Source: Pedosphaera sp. (lineage in GTDB: Bacteria > Verrucomicrobiota > Verrucomicrobiia > Limisphaerales > Pedosphaeraceae). Taken from it: a DNA stretch of 64,000 nucleotides. Below the pieces are notes generated by a model, which saw nothing but the letters and a program-made list of their open reading frames with translations, was not told where the DNA came from and did no database searches. Shown here one piece after another: positions 1 through 8,161 of this stretch. Position numbers and translations under genes: made by a program. The stretch spans positions 1 to 64,000 of the forward strand of contig JAQGPC010000101.1 in assembly GCA_028293285.1 (NCBI GenBank). The letters are read 5' to 3'. Position 1 is the first letter of the stretch; the number at the start of each line of letters is the position of its first letter.

Positions 1-1
1 G

Positions 2-472
2 AACGGTTCGGGCGTCAATGACGCGGTTCAGGCCGGCGCGGGCATTGCCTACGGCGGCACCCTGAACCTGGCCAACATCAGCGGCGCCCCGCTGGCGGTG
101 GGCAACAGCTTCCAAATCTTCAGTGCGCCAAGCTATACCGGCTCATTTGCCAACATCACTCCCCCCACCCCCGGCGCGGGCCTCGTTTGGAACCTGACCC
201 AACTGGGCAGCGGCAAACTGAACGTCGCTGCCGCTCCTTTGCAGCCGAGGGTGAGCGGCGTCCTGGCACAGGGCGGCGATTTGATCCTGAACGGTTCCAA
301 CGGTGTGGCTGGTGCCGGATATTATGTTCTGGCTTCCACCAATCTGGAAATTCCCCTGGCCAGTTGGACCATGCTTGCCACCAACAACTTTGACATGAAT
401 GGAACCTTCCGCTTTACCAACCTTCTCGCTCCAGGCGGAGGACAACGGTTCTATCGCATTCAAGTGCGTTGA
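2..472 (+). CDS. Secreted beta-strand-repeat protein, C-terminal fragment
   Basis: The reading frame is open from the first bases of the window, so the gene starts outside it and the ATG at 98 is internal. The visible residues (GGTLNLANISGAPLAVGNSFQIF..., then LVWNLTQLGSGKLNVA) match the repeats at the end of the autotransporter-like beta-strand-repeat proteins common in Verrucomicrobia. A final domain of about 80 residues (VLASTNLEIPLASWTMLATNNF...GGGQRFYRIQVR) is the usual C-terminal domain of secreted proteins in this phylum. It is probably extracellular or on the outer surface. Its specific role cannot be told from this fragment. Confidence 0.7.
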   Translation, partial: NGSGVNDAVQAGAGIAYGGTLNLANISGAPLAVGNSFQIFSAPSYTGSFANITPPTPGAGLVWNLTQLGSGKLNVAAAPLQPRVSGVLAQGGDLILNGSNGVAGAGYYVLASTNLEIPLASWTMLATNNFDMNGTFRFTNLLAPGGGQRFYRIQVR

Positions 473-503
473 ACTTGAAGCCGCCAGCCAGTAAATAAAT
501 GAT

Positions 504-1193
504 ATGAACGCCACCCGATTAATTCTTCCGGCACTGCTGGGTTTCGCCTCGCTGGCCAGCGCGCAATCAGCCAGCCTTCCACCATTGGCGAGAGAATCCA
601 TCGAATGGTGCGACATCTGGATTTCTCATGCCAACGAGACGAATTTCCCGCGCGTACTCTTGATCGGCGATTCTATAACACGGGCGTACTATCCTGAGGT
701 GGAAAGACAACTGGCCGGCAAGGCTTATGTTGCGCGATTTTCCACTTCGCGTTTTATTTCCGACCCGGTTTTGCTTCAGGAAATTGCCCTGGTGTTGGAT
801 AATACAAAGTTCAACATCATCCATTTCAACAATGGCATGCACGGCTGGCAGCATAGTGAGGAAGAATATCGCAAGGCGTTCCCGGCATTTCTCGCGGCCA
901 TTAAAGGCCATGCGCCCGCCGCCAAATTGATCTGGGCGAACACGACCACGTTCAAAGAGTCCAAAGTTATGCACCCGGACAATCAACCGCGGTCGTCAGA
1001 TGAGCGCGTCAACGCCCGGAACGACATCGCGCTGGCACACATTAAAAAAGCGGGAATTCCCGTCGATGATCTCAATACGCTCGGCAAAGGGCATCCGGAA
1101 TATCACAGCGACAATGTGCATTTCAATAAACAGGGAATCGACTTGCAAGCTGCGCAAGTTACCGCGCACATCAAAAAAATGCTGCCGCCTTGA
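504..1193 (+). CDS. Secreted SGNH/GDSL-family hydrolase
   Basis: This 229-residue protein begins with a likely signal peptide (about residues 1-20, cleaved near ASAQS). It carries the SGNH blocks: block I LLIGDSIT with the nucleophile Ser57, an Asn-containing block FNNGMHGW near residue 109, and a C-terminal D-x-x-H (DNVH, Asp203/His206). This is the layout of small GDSL esterases that remove acyl groups from carbohydrates. Substrate is unknown. It lies just upstream of an AraC regulator and a GH95 enzyme, so a role in de-esterifying a plant or microbial glycan is reasonable but inferred. The ATG at 504 gives a sensible signal peptide. Confidence 0.8.
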   Translation: MNATRLILPALLGFASLASAQSASLPPLARESIEWCDIWISHANETNFPRVLLIGDSITRAYYPEVERQLAGKAYVARFSTSRFISDPVLLQEIALVLDNTKFNIIHFNNGMHGWQHSEEEYRKAFPAFLAAIKGHAPAAKLIWANTTTFKESKVMHPDNQPRSSDERVNARNDIALAHIKKAGIPVDDLNTLGKGHPEYHSDNVHFNKQGIDLQAAQVTAHIKKMLPP

Positions 1194-1749
1194 ACTAACC
1201 GGAGAACGAATGACCGCGCGAATTATTTTCCCCTGTTCCAGCGGCCATAAAGTACCGCCGTGACGGCGGGATTGATCGCGGATTATAATAATCTTCAAAA
1301 TAATGTCATAAAAGAGACCGCCAGAAGAGCCGGATCGTTTTCCTCTCCGTCCTGCATGCGGGAGTGAGGTGGTCCCCGATAAGCTCTGCCCACTACTGCC
1401 AGATAAACAACATTCTTTTTACAGTGCGTTATAATCGGCAGAAAACAAAATGACGCGAAGTTGCCAAAAGCCAGGCGGTATTTGTAACCTGCCTCGGTGA
1501 GGCTGACCAGATGAACAGTGGAAATGTTCGCCGCGAACATCGCCAACCCGATGACCGGCCATGCGAGTGCGTTGCCCGCGAGAAAATAATATCCGACCTC
1601 GCCGCTACGCCAAGTCCAACTGCTGCCAGCAAATAAACGGCAATGATTGTCTAATCCAGGCTACCCATCGGATTATCCATTTTCCCAGGAATTCGATTTC
1701 GCCGCAGATGGGAGCATCGTTTTTTAAAAGCCAATTTTAGTTTCGTTGG
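1194..1749. other. Intergenic, no gene seen
   Basis: About 555 bases between the SGNH hydrolase and the AraC regulator. The minus-strand ORFs here (1295-1546, 1429-1632) have no recognisable domain. A CTGCATGCGGGAG string near 1353 resembles the small palindromes seen in other gaps of this window. No clear promoter or terminator was identified. Confidence 0.4.
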
Positions 1750-2850
1750 ATGATATTTATGAGGTTTAAAAATGCGGACAGGGAAATCTTGCATTATTGT
1801 TCGGCGAAGAATATTGAACATAGTGTGACGACAAAACCGACTTATCAGACGCGCCGCATCCGCTACGAAATTGACCGTTGCGAACCGCAGAACCGCGCGA
1901 TTGAAACGGGCAAAATCAATTTTCATGCACTGACGAAGGGACATTATCCAGGTACCCGTGTTCCCGAAAATATTCTGCCGGGTTTGAACAGCATTGGTTT
2001 CTGGAATGCCGGCGGTGCACAGGATTGGGGGGAAGATCCGCATCGCAATGAGGGCGTGGAAATCACATTCCTTGAAACCGGCACGATGGTTTTTGTTGCC
2101 GACCAGAAAAAATACAACCTGCGCGCGGGACAGTTCACCATCACGCGCCCATGGCAGCTTCACAAACTCGGCGCGCCCAATATTGGGCCGGGACGATTGC
2201 ACTGGCTGATCCTCGATGTCGGCGTGCGGCGACCGCACCAGAACTGGCATTGGCCGCCGTGGATGGTGCTGACCAAAGATGATCTCGCCAAACTCACGCG
2301 CAAACTGCGCCACAATGAGAATCCCGTTTGGCATGCCCCGCCGGCCATCACGCAATGCTTTCGCGAACTCGCCCGCACCGTGGAAGCCTGGAACCAGCCG
2401 CATGCCATCTCACGGCTGGCCACCAATTTGAACCAGCTTTTTTTGAGCATCCTTGACGCCTTGTCTGAACAGCAGACACAGGAAACCCCCAACCTGACTT
2501 CGCGCCAGCGCACGGTGGAATTGTTCCTGCACGAAGTCGAAAATAATCCGGCAACCAGCGGCAAATTGTGGACCATCAAGAGCATGGCCGAACATTGTGG
2601 CATGGGCGTAACGGCTTTTTCAAAGTATTGCCGCGAACTGGTGAATGCCGGGCCCATGGAATTTCTGAACGGTTGCCGCCTCGATCGCGCTGCACACCTG
2701 TTGCGGGAAAAGTCCGGCCTTTCCATCACGGAAATCGCGCTGGATTGCGGCTTCAATTCCAGTCAGTATTTCGCCACCCGTTTCCGCCAACGTTTTCAGA
2801 TTTCTCCGAGAGGGTTTGTTTCAACACCTAATTCCGTCGTCAAAAAATAA
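1750..2850 (+). CDS. AraC-family transcriptional regulator with N-terminal cupin-type sensor
   Basis: The 366-residue product has a two-part layout. An N-terminal region (about residues 50-200; EITFLETGTMVFVADQKKYNLRAGQFTITRPWQLHKLG) has the pattern of the cupin-like sugar-sensing fold of AraC regulators. The C-terminal 100 residues hold two helix-turn-helix motifs (IKSMAEHCGMGVTAFSKYCRELV and ITEIALDCGFNSSQYFATRFRQRFQISPRGFV). Its closest downstream neighbour on the same strand is the GH95 glycosidase, 131 bases away, so local control of that gene is likely but inferred. The first 40 residues are not typical of the family, and an internal start such as 1759 is possible. Confidence 0.85.
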   Translation: MIFMRFKNADREILHYCSAKNIEHSVTTKPTYQTRRIRYEIDRCEPQNRAIETGKINFHALTKGHYPGTRVPENILPGLNSIGFWNAGGAQDWGEDPHRNEGVEITFLETGTMVFVADQKKYNLRAGQFTITRPWQLHKLGAPNIGPGRLHWLILDVGVRRPHQNWHWPPWMVLTKDDLAKLTRKLRHNENPVWHAPPAITQCFRELARTVEAWNQPHAISRLATNLNQLFLSILDALSEQQTQETPNLTSRQRTVELFLHEVENNPATSGKLWTIKSMAEHCGMGVTAFSKYCRELVNAGPMEFLNGCRLDRAAHLLREKSGLSITEIALDCGFNSSQYFATRFRQRFQISPRGFVSTPNSVVKK

Positions 2851-2981
2851 ATGAACGGGTGGTTGCATTGGCGCTGGCCGCGAATTGATTCAAATCATGC
2901 TGAGACACGGAACTGCTGTCCTGTTCGAACGGTGGCGGACACGTGGACTACGGTGCGATTAATAAATGATCAACACCACCT

Positions 2982-5381
2982 ATGATAAAAAAAGCAAGCA
3001 TCCTGCTTTGGATTTTACTTTTCGTTCGGATACTTGCGCTACCCCTGTTCGCGGCTGCAAATAAATCCATATCGCCGGAAACGACAATCTGGTTCGACGC
3101 GCCAGCAAACGATTTTACGGAATCATCGCCGATGGGCAACGGACGATTGGGAGCGATGATGTTTGGCGGCGTGGACGGCGAGCGGATTGTGCTGAACGAA
3201 AGTTCCGTTTGGTCCGGCTCACGTCAAGATGCCGACCGCCCGAACGCCTACAAAGAACTGCCCGAAATCCGACGCTTACTGCTCGAAGGAAAAAATCCCG
3301 AGGCCGAGGCCCTGGTAAACGCCAATTTCACCTGCAAAGGACCGGGGTCGGGTGGCGGCCAATATGGATGTTATCAGGTGCTCGGCAATCTGCATTTGAA
3401 TTTTTTGCCAGATCGCACTAATGCGCCTGCGACCGATTATCACCGCGAACTAAATCTCGATGACGCGGTGACCCGTATCTCGTTCAACCGCGGCGGAGTT
3501 GAATTCAGCAGGGAAATGTTTGTCAGTATGCCGGATGAGGTGATGGTGTTGCGCCTGAACGCAAATCAATCCGGCCGGATTTCCTTTGAAGTGAAGCTCG
3601 ACCGCCCGGAGCGTTTTCAAACGGTCGCCGAAGGGCATAATGGATTGCTGATGACCGGACAGCTCGACAACGGGGTGAACGGCAAGGGAGTGCGTTACGC
3701 GGCGCGCGTGCGCTTGTTGAACCGCGGCGGAAAAGTGTCCATCCACGAAAATGTCCTGAGCGTGCGGCAGGCGGATCAGGTCATTTTGCTGATCACCGCC
3801 GCGACGGATTATCAAGGATTCGCGGGACGCCAGGCAAAGGATCCCGAAGCCGTTTCGTTTGAGGATATGAAACGCGCATCGAATAAGTCGTATGCTTCAT
3901 TGCGCAGGGCGCACATCGCGGATTACCGGAAATTTTTTCGACGCGTCGCGCTTCACCTCGGTCCGGACGATTTGCCAGCTTCTCGCAAGTCCACACCCGA
4001 ACGCGTCAAGGCCTTTAAGTCTGGGCTGCCGGATCCCGCGCTGGCCGCGCTGTATTTTAACTTTGGCCGCTACCTTTTGATATCTTCCTCCCGGCCGGGC
4101 GGTTTCCCCGCGAATCTTCAGGGCATTTGGGCCGAGGAGACCAGCACTCCCTGGACCGGAGACTGGCATTTGGATGTCAATGTGGAGATGAATTATTGGC
4201 CTGCCGAAGTCGGCAATCTTTCAGAGCTGACCCAGCCGCTGTTTGCCTTGGTTGATTCGCTACAGGAGCCGGGAACAAAAACTGCGCGCGAGTATTACTC
4301 CGCCCGAGGCTGGGTGGCCCACGTCATCACCAATCCATGGGGTTTCACCTCGCCCGGCGAATCGGCTTCCTGGGGCGCAACTACAGGTGGCTCCGCCTGG
4401 TTATGCCAGCACCTCTATGACCATTATCTATTTACGCTTGATCGCAAATTTCTTCAGTGGGCCTACCCGATTATCAAAGGTTCGGCGCAGTTCCATGCGG
4501 ATATGCTTATTGAAGACCCCAAACATCATTGGCTCGTGGTTGCTCCCGCCTATTCTCCGGAAAATCATTTCCGCATGGCGGATGGCAGAGAGGCCGCAAT
4601 CTCACTCGGAACCACCGTCCACGCTCAAATGCTGCGCTACCTCTTTGGCGCCTGCATTGAAGCGTCCAAAATTCTGGGCGCGGACGAAGAATTTCGGAAG
4701 GAATTGACAGAAAAGCGCACGCGCTTAATGCCCACGCCCATTGGTTCCGACGGGCGAATCATGGAATGGCCGGAGGAATATACGGAACCCGACCCGCATC
4801 ACCGTCATATCTCGCACCTATGGGGGTTGTATCCGGGTGATGAAATCTCGCCGGACACCACTCCCGAGCTGGCCAAAGCCGCCCGCAAGACTTTGGAAGC
4901 CCGGGGCGACGACGGCGTGGGGTGGTCACTGGCGTACAAGGCGGTTCTATGGGCCCGGCTTGGCGACGGCAATCATGCGTGGGCAATTGTGCGTCACGAG
5001 TTAAATCCAGTCGTGACCCACGAAATGAATTACGACACCGGTGGCGGGATTTATCCCAATCTCTTTGACGCCTCCCCGCCATTTCAGATCGATGGAAACT
5101 TCGGCGCGACTGCCGCGATCGGCGAAATGCTGGTTCAAAGCCAGAACGGTGTCATCCGATTGCTGCCTGCGCTCCCGGATGATTGGCGCGAAGGACAGGT
5201 ATCCGGCTTGCGCGCGCGGGGAGGATTTGAAGTGAGCATGCGATGGAATAACGGCCGGTTGACGACGGCCACGATCCGCTCAGAATCTGGCGGAACCTGC
5301 CGCATCAGCTACGGCGGCAAAACCGCGGAATTAAAAATCAAAAAAGGAAGATCGATCACCCTGAACGGCCTTCTAAAGTAA
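2982..5381 (+). CDS. Glycoside hydrolase family 95, probable alpha-L-fucosidase/galactosidase
   Basis: This 799-residue protein is full length for GH95 and has an N-terminal signal peptide (about 1-22, ending FAAANK), so it is exported. It opens with the family N-terminal signature WFDAPANDFTESSPMGNGRLGAMMFGG. The catalytic (alpha/alpha)6 domain contains HLDVNVEMNYWPAE (residues 396-408), APAYSPENHF with probable general-acid Glu527, HRHISHLWGLYPGDEI, and QIDGNFGATAAIGEM with probable catalytic Asp704. In characterised fucosidases of this family two Asn act with the Asp; here the corresponding pair reads D-V-N, a change also compatible with other subgroups, so fucose versus L-galactose specificity is open. 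It belongs with the SGNH hydrolase and AraC gene upstream. Confidence 0.88.
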   Translation: MIKKASILLWILLFVRILALPLFAAANKSISPETTIWFDAPANDFTESSPMGNGRLGAMMFGGVDGERIVLNESSVWSGSRQDADRPNAYKELPEIRRLLLEGKNPEAEALVNANFTCKGPGSGGGQYGCYQVLGNLHLNFLPDRTNAPATDYHRELNLDDAVTRISFNRGGVEFSREMFVSMPDEVMVLRLNANQSGRISFEVKLDRPERFQTVAEGHNGLLMTGQLDNGVNGKGVRYAARVRLLNRGGKVSIHENVLSVRQADQVILLITAATDYQGFAGRQAKDPEAVSFEDMKRASNKSYASLRRAHIADYRKFFRRVALHLGPDDLPASRKSTPERVKAFKSGLPDPALAALYFNFGRYLLISSSRPGGFPANLQGIWAEETSTPWTGDWHLDVNVEMNYWPAEVGNLSELTQPLFALVDSLQEPGTKTAREYYSARGWVAHVITNPWGFTSPGESASWGATTGGSAWLCQHLYDHYLFTLDRKFLQWAYPIIKGSAQFHADMLIEDPKHHWLVVAPAYSPENHFRMADGREAAISLGTTVHAQMLRYLFGACIEASKILGADEEFRKELTEKRTRLMPTPIGSDGRIMEWPEEYTEPDPHHRHISHLWGLYPGDEISPDTTPELAKAARKTLEARGDDGVGWSLAYKAVLWARLGDGNHAWAIVRHELNPVVTHEMNYDTGGGIYPNLFDASPPFQIDGNFGATAAIGEMLVQSQNGVIRLLPALPDDWREGQVSGLRARGGFEVSMRWNNGRLTTATIRSESGGTCRISYGGKTAELKIKKGRSITLNGLLK

Positions 5382-5431
5382 TACCACTATATGGGCGTCC
5401 AAGACCGGAGTTGTTTATCATTCGCCAGCCC

Positions 5432-5460
5432 TTGACACGGATCCATCAGGCATGTATGGT
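5432..5460 (+). promoter_or_regulatory. Sigma-70-type promoter for marR
   Basis: TTGACA (5432-5437), a 17-base spacer, then TATGGT (5455-5460). The -35 is perfect and the spacing optimal. The -10 falls inside codons 2-3 of the longest marR reading frame, which bears on the true start of that gene. Confidence 0.6.
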
Positions 5461-5871
5461 TCATATGTGAATGAAAAGATCGCTTACTCTTTGATATATG
5501 CCGCCCACAGTATTGAGGGCCACTTTGAGAAGGCGTTGGCGAGCGTTAACTTGTCTGGCCCGAAGTTTGCCGCCTTGTCCGTCCTGGTAGCAGAAGAACA
5601 GCCCCTCAGCCTGAGCGAGTTGGCTGAAAAGCTCACCTGTGTGCGCTCCAATGTCACCCAATTGGTGGATCGCCTGGAGGCAGATGATTTGGTGAAACGA
5701 ACCGACGATCCGTCTGATCGCCGGGGAGTGCGGGCTGAAGTGACGAAGCTCGGCCGAGAGCGTCACGCTGCCGGGTTAAAGGTAGTCAACAAGGTTCACG
5801 AGGAAGTTGCAAAACAGCTCTCGGCGGTTGATCAAAGCGTCTTGAAACGCGTCTTGGACACCATCCAGTAA
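5452..5871 (+). CDS. MarR-family transcriptional regulator
   Basis: A 139-residue winged-helix regulator of normal MarR size. The DNA-binding part reads LSLSELAEKLTCVRSNVTQLVDRLEADDLVKRTDDPSDRRGVRAEVTKLGRE (about residues 60-110), with the typical DPSDRRG wing. A cysteine sits in the recognition region (KLTCVRS), which could allow redox sensing, though that is inference. It leads a cluster with an azoreductase, a DoxX protein and a pirin, a common arrangement for quinone or electrophile response. Start choice is uncertain: ATG 5452 overlaps the predicted -10, while GTG 5467 would coincide with the expected transcription start and give a nearly leaderless mRNA. Confidence 0.88.
   Translation: MYGSYVNEKIAYSLIYAAHSIEGHFEKALASVNLSGPKFAALSVLVAEEQPLSLSELAEKLTCVRSNVTQLVDRLEADDLVKRTDDPSDRRGVRAEVTKLGRERHAAGLKVVNKVHEEVAKQLSAVDQSVLKRVLDTIQ
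5456..5472 (+). promoter_or_regulatory. Putative MarR operator, copy 1 (marR)
   Basis: The string ATGGTTCATATGTGAAT overlaps the -10 region of the marR promoter and contains the near-palindrome TTCATATGTGAA. A 15/17 match (ATGGTTTATATATGAAT) lies at 5886-5902 in front of azoR. Two copies, each upstream of a gene in a MarR cluster and one over a promoter, fit autorepression plus control of the next gene. Confidence 0.5.
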
Positions 5872-5885
5872 ATTTTTTTAGAACA

Positions 5886-5902
5886 ATGGTTTATATATGA
5901 AT
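5886..5902 (+). promoter_or_regulatory. Putative MarR operator, copy 2 (azoR)
   Basis: ATGGTTTATATATGAAT matches the motif over the marR promoter at 15 of 17 positions and sits in the 82-base gap before the preferred azoR start at 5954. No other copy was noticed upstream of the DoxX or pirin genes. Confidence 0.5.
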
Positions 5903-5953
5903 TATACAACGCTGAATGATGCAACACTGAAACAAAAAGAAATGAGAACAAAA

Positions 5954-6574
5954 ATGAAAAACATCCTGTTCATCCAAAGCAGTCCGAGGGGATCGGAATC
6001 CTACTCTCAAAAGGTCGCCCGATCCATCGTCAGCGACCTTGAAGAACGTTACCCCGGCGCGAAGGTTGTCGTTCGCGACCTGGCTCAGAATCCGCCGCCG
6101 CATGTCGGCGAAGCGTTTGTCGGTGGGCTTTCGACCGGATCGGAGCAACGCACGCCGGAGCAAACCAAGGCATTGGCTTTATCCGATGTGTTGATTGATG
6201 AGCTATTGGCGGCCGACGTTATTGTGCTGGCAGTCCCCATGCACAACTTCGGCCCTCCCTCAACGCTCAAAGCTTGGATTGATCACGTGGTGCGCATCGG
6301 ACGCACGGTTTCCTACTCGCAAAAGGGGCCTGAGGGAATGCTCAAGGGCAAGCGCGCCATCCTCGTCCTTGCGCGTGGCGGGGTCTATTCGGACGGCCCG
6401 GCCAAGCCGATGGACTTCCAGGAACCGTATCTCCGAACCGTTCTCGGATTCATCGGCATCACTGACATTGATGTCGTGCCTGTGGAAGGACTCGCCAGGA
6501 GCGCAATCGGTCCCGAAAAAGCTGTGGCCTCCGCGATGGCACGGTCGAGGGAGATTTTATCGCAGGCCGTCTGA
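5954..6574 (+). CDS. azoR: FMN-dependent NADH-azoreductase / NAD(P)H-quinone oxidoreductase
   Basis: Flavodoxin-like fold protein. The canonical N-terminus of this family is MKNILFIQSSPRGSESYSQKVARSI, which begins at 5954; the longer frame from 5897 starts inside the putative operator, so 5954 (or 5942) is preferred. The phosphate-binding loop is SSPRGSESYS, and the flavin-side motif VPMHNFGPPSTLKAWIDHVVRIGRTVSY and the RGGVY region are clear. Such enzymes reduce quinones and azo compounds by two electrons using NAD(P)H, avoiding semiquinone radicals. It is 15 bases upstream of the DoxX gene and probably cotranscribed with it. Confidence 0.88.
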   Translation: MKNILFIQSSPRGSESYSQKVARSIVSDLEERYPGAKVVVRDLAQNPPPHVGEAFVGGLSTGSEQRTPEQTKALALSDVLIDELLAADVIVLAVPMHNFGPPSTLKAWIDHVVRIGRTVSYSQKGPEGMLKGKRAILVLARGGVYSDGPAKPMDFQEPYLRTVLGFIGITDIDVVPVEGLARSAIGPEKAVASAMARSREILSQAV

Positions 6575-6589
6575 AACCGCTCTCATTTT

Positions 6590-6970
6590 ATGAAAATCAC
6601 CGCTCCGATTACCCGGATTATCCTGGGTTGCGTGTTCGTCTTTTTCGGACTGAACTTTTTCCTGCAATTCCTTCACATGCCGCCGCCACCAAGCGGCCCA
6701 GCCGGCGACTTTGTCAAGGCACTGTTCGTCAGTCACTACCTTTACGCGGTGGGAGCGTTGCAATTAGTCGGGGGCGTGCTCTGCCTGGCTGGACGATTCG
6801 TTCCGCTCGGATTGACGTTGCTTGGCCCCGTCATCGTCAACATTCTGTTGTTCCACATCCTGCTCAATCCCGCCGGGCTGCCGCTGGCCATTGTCGTTTC
6901 TGTGCTTGCACTGATTGTCTTGTGGCATCATCGCGCCGCTTTCGCGGGATTGGTGAAAAGCGGTGCCTGA
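6590..6970 (+). CDS. DoxX-family membrane protein
   Basis: A 126-residue, almost entirely hydrophobic protein with four predicted membrane helices (about 7-27, 47-68, 72-93, 97-116). It shows the DoxX layout: an early arginine-containing helix (ITRIILGCVFVFFGLNFF), a glycine-rich second helix (YAVGALQLVGGVLCLAGRFVPLGLTLLGPVIVNILLFH) and a short basic tail. DoxX-like proteins often sit beside redox-stress and thiol-homeostasis enzymes; biochemical function is not settled. Its position between azoR and the pirin gene supports membership of the MarR-controlled cluster. Confidence 0.75.
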   Translation: MKITAPITRIILGCVFVFFGLNFFLQFLHMPPPPSGPAGDFVKALFVSHYLYAVGALQLVGGVLCLAGRFVPLGLTLLGPVIVNILLFHILLNPAGLPLAIVVSVLALIVLWHHRAAFAGLVKSGA

Positions 6971-7179
6971 TCATGCGGGATGGCTTCAAGCCCACAATTT
7001 TTCGAACCAAAATCACATGGTGCACTTTCTAAAAACACATCAATCACAGGTCGGCTTCTTCAGGTTGTCGCCTTCGGTGCCGGCAGCTTCAGCATCGATA
7101 GTCGCCTCGCCGGTTCACGTCGCGCGCCGCGTGCGGCCGCATAATTCAAACAATAATCATACAAATTAAAGGATACAAA

Positions 7180-8025
7180 ATGACACTCTCTCATAAACAA
7201 ACCCCTGCTGCACAAACGACCATACGCCGGATTGCGCAGCGCACCCGAGGCCGGAAGCATGGCCCAGCCACACGCTTGATGAGCCCGTCCGATTTCGGCG
7301 AATTGCTGAAGCCGTTCGTGTTTCTCGATCTGTTCGAGTACGAGGGGCCTCCCTTCGAAGCGGGGCTTCATCCCCATTCAGGCATCGCCACTCTGAGCTA
7401 CGTAACGGAAGGCTCGGTCAACTATGTCGACCCGGATAACGGCAAGGGCGTCCTGCCTGCCGGCGGCGTCGAATGGATGCGGGCTGGACGCGGCATGTGG
7501 CATGGTGGCGGAATCGGCGAAGGCCGGACGCGTGGCTTCCAACTCTGGATAGCCTTGCCGCCGGAACTTGAATTGGAACGGGCCATAAGCCTCTATCAAC
7601 CTCCCGAAGAAGTGCAGATCGACGGCCCGGCACGAGTCCTCCTCGGCAGTTACGGCTCGGCATCGAGCGTGATCGAATCCCCGTCACCGATCAATTATCT
7701 TGCTGTGCGCCTGAAAGCTGGAGAGCGGTGGCGCTACGAACCACCGGCAGGTCACACGGTACTATGGGCCGCCATCTCATCAGGCATTATGTCAGTTCCG
7801 GACGTGCTGCGGCAAGGCGATTTGGCGGCTTTCGAGGCATCGAACGAAGCGGTCGAATTTGAGGCGGTGTCCGATACTGAATTCATGCTCGGCTCGGCCG
7901 TTCCGCACGACCATGAACTCGTGCTCGGCAGCCACTCGGTACACACAAGCCCTAACGCATTGCGCGAGGGCGAGGCCCAAATCTCGGCGATCCGCAGGCG
8001 GCTGGTTCAAGAACGCCGACTTTGA
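7180..8025 (+). CDS. Pirin-family protein
   Basis: A 281-residue bicupin. The N-terminal cupin carries the pirin metal-site signature: FEAGLHPHSGIATLSYVTEGSVNYVD (HPHSG) and GGVEWMRAGRGMWHGGG. In quercetinase-type pirins the fourth ligand is the Glu of the HSE motif; here that segment reads WHGGGIGEGRTRGFQLW, so His is kept but the adjacent Glu is not obvious. A C-terminal cupin follows. Pirins act as quercetin dioxygenases or redox-sensing regulators, and this one's activity is unknown. A purine-rich AAAGGATACAAA precedes the ATG. The 209-base gap after the DoxX gene leaves room for its own promoter. Confidence 0.85.
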   Translation: MTLSHKQTPAAQTTIRRIAQRTRGRKHGPATRLMSPSDFGELLKPFVFLDLFEYEGPPFEAGLHPHSGIATLSYVTEGSVNYVDPDNGKGVLPAGGVEWMRAGRGMWHGGGIGEGRTRGFQLWIALPPELELERAISLYQPPEEVQIDGPARVLLGSYGSASSVIESPSPINYLAVRLKAGERWRYEPPAGHTVLWAAISSGIMSVPDVLRQGDLAAFEASNEAVEFEAVSDTEFMLGSAVPHDHELVLGSHSVHTSPNALREGEAQISAIRRRLVQERRL

Positions 8026-8161
8026 GCATTCGTTATTTCTCCGTTCGTTCGGGATTGAAGACCATGCCTTCGACGCCAACGTGGTTCATCGCTCCGCAAC
8101 CCCGGTAGCTGATCGCTCCATTAATGGGGATAAATATCTTCGGTTGTTCCAAGCAGCAAAA

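Noticed and set aside
1651-2403. 250-residue minus-strand ORF
   Set aside because: Shadow of the AraC-family gene; no domain, no ribosome site.
7100-7180. Third copy of the MarR motif before the pirin gene
   Set aside because: Only scattered AT-rich partial matches such as ATAATTCAAACAATAATCAT; not close enough to the two good copies.
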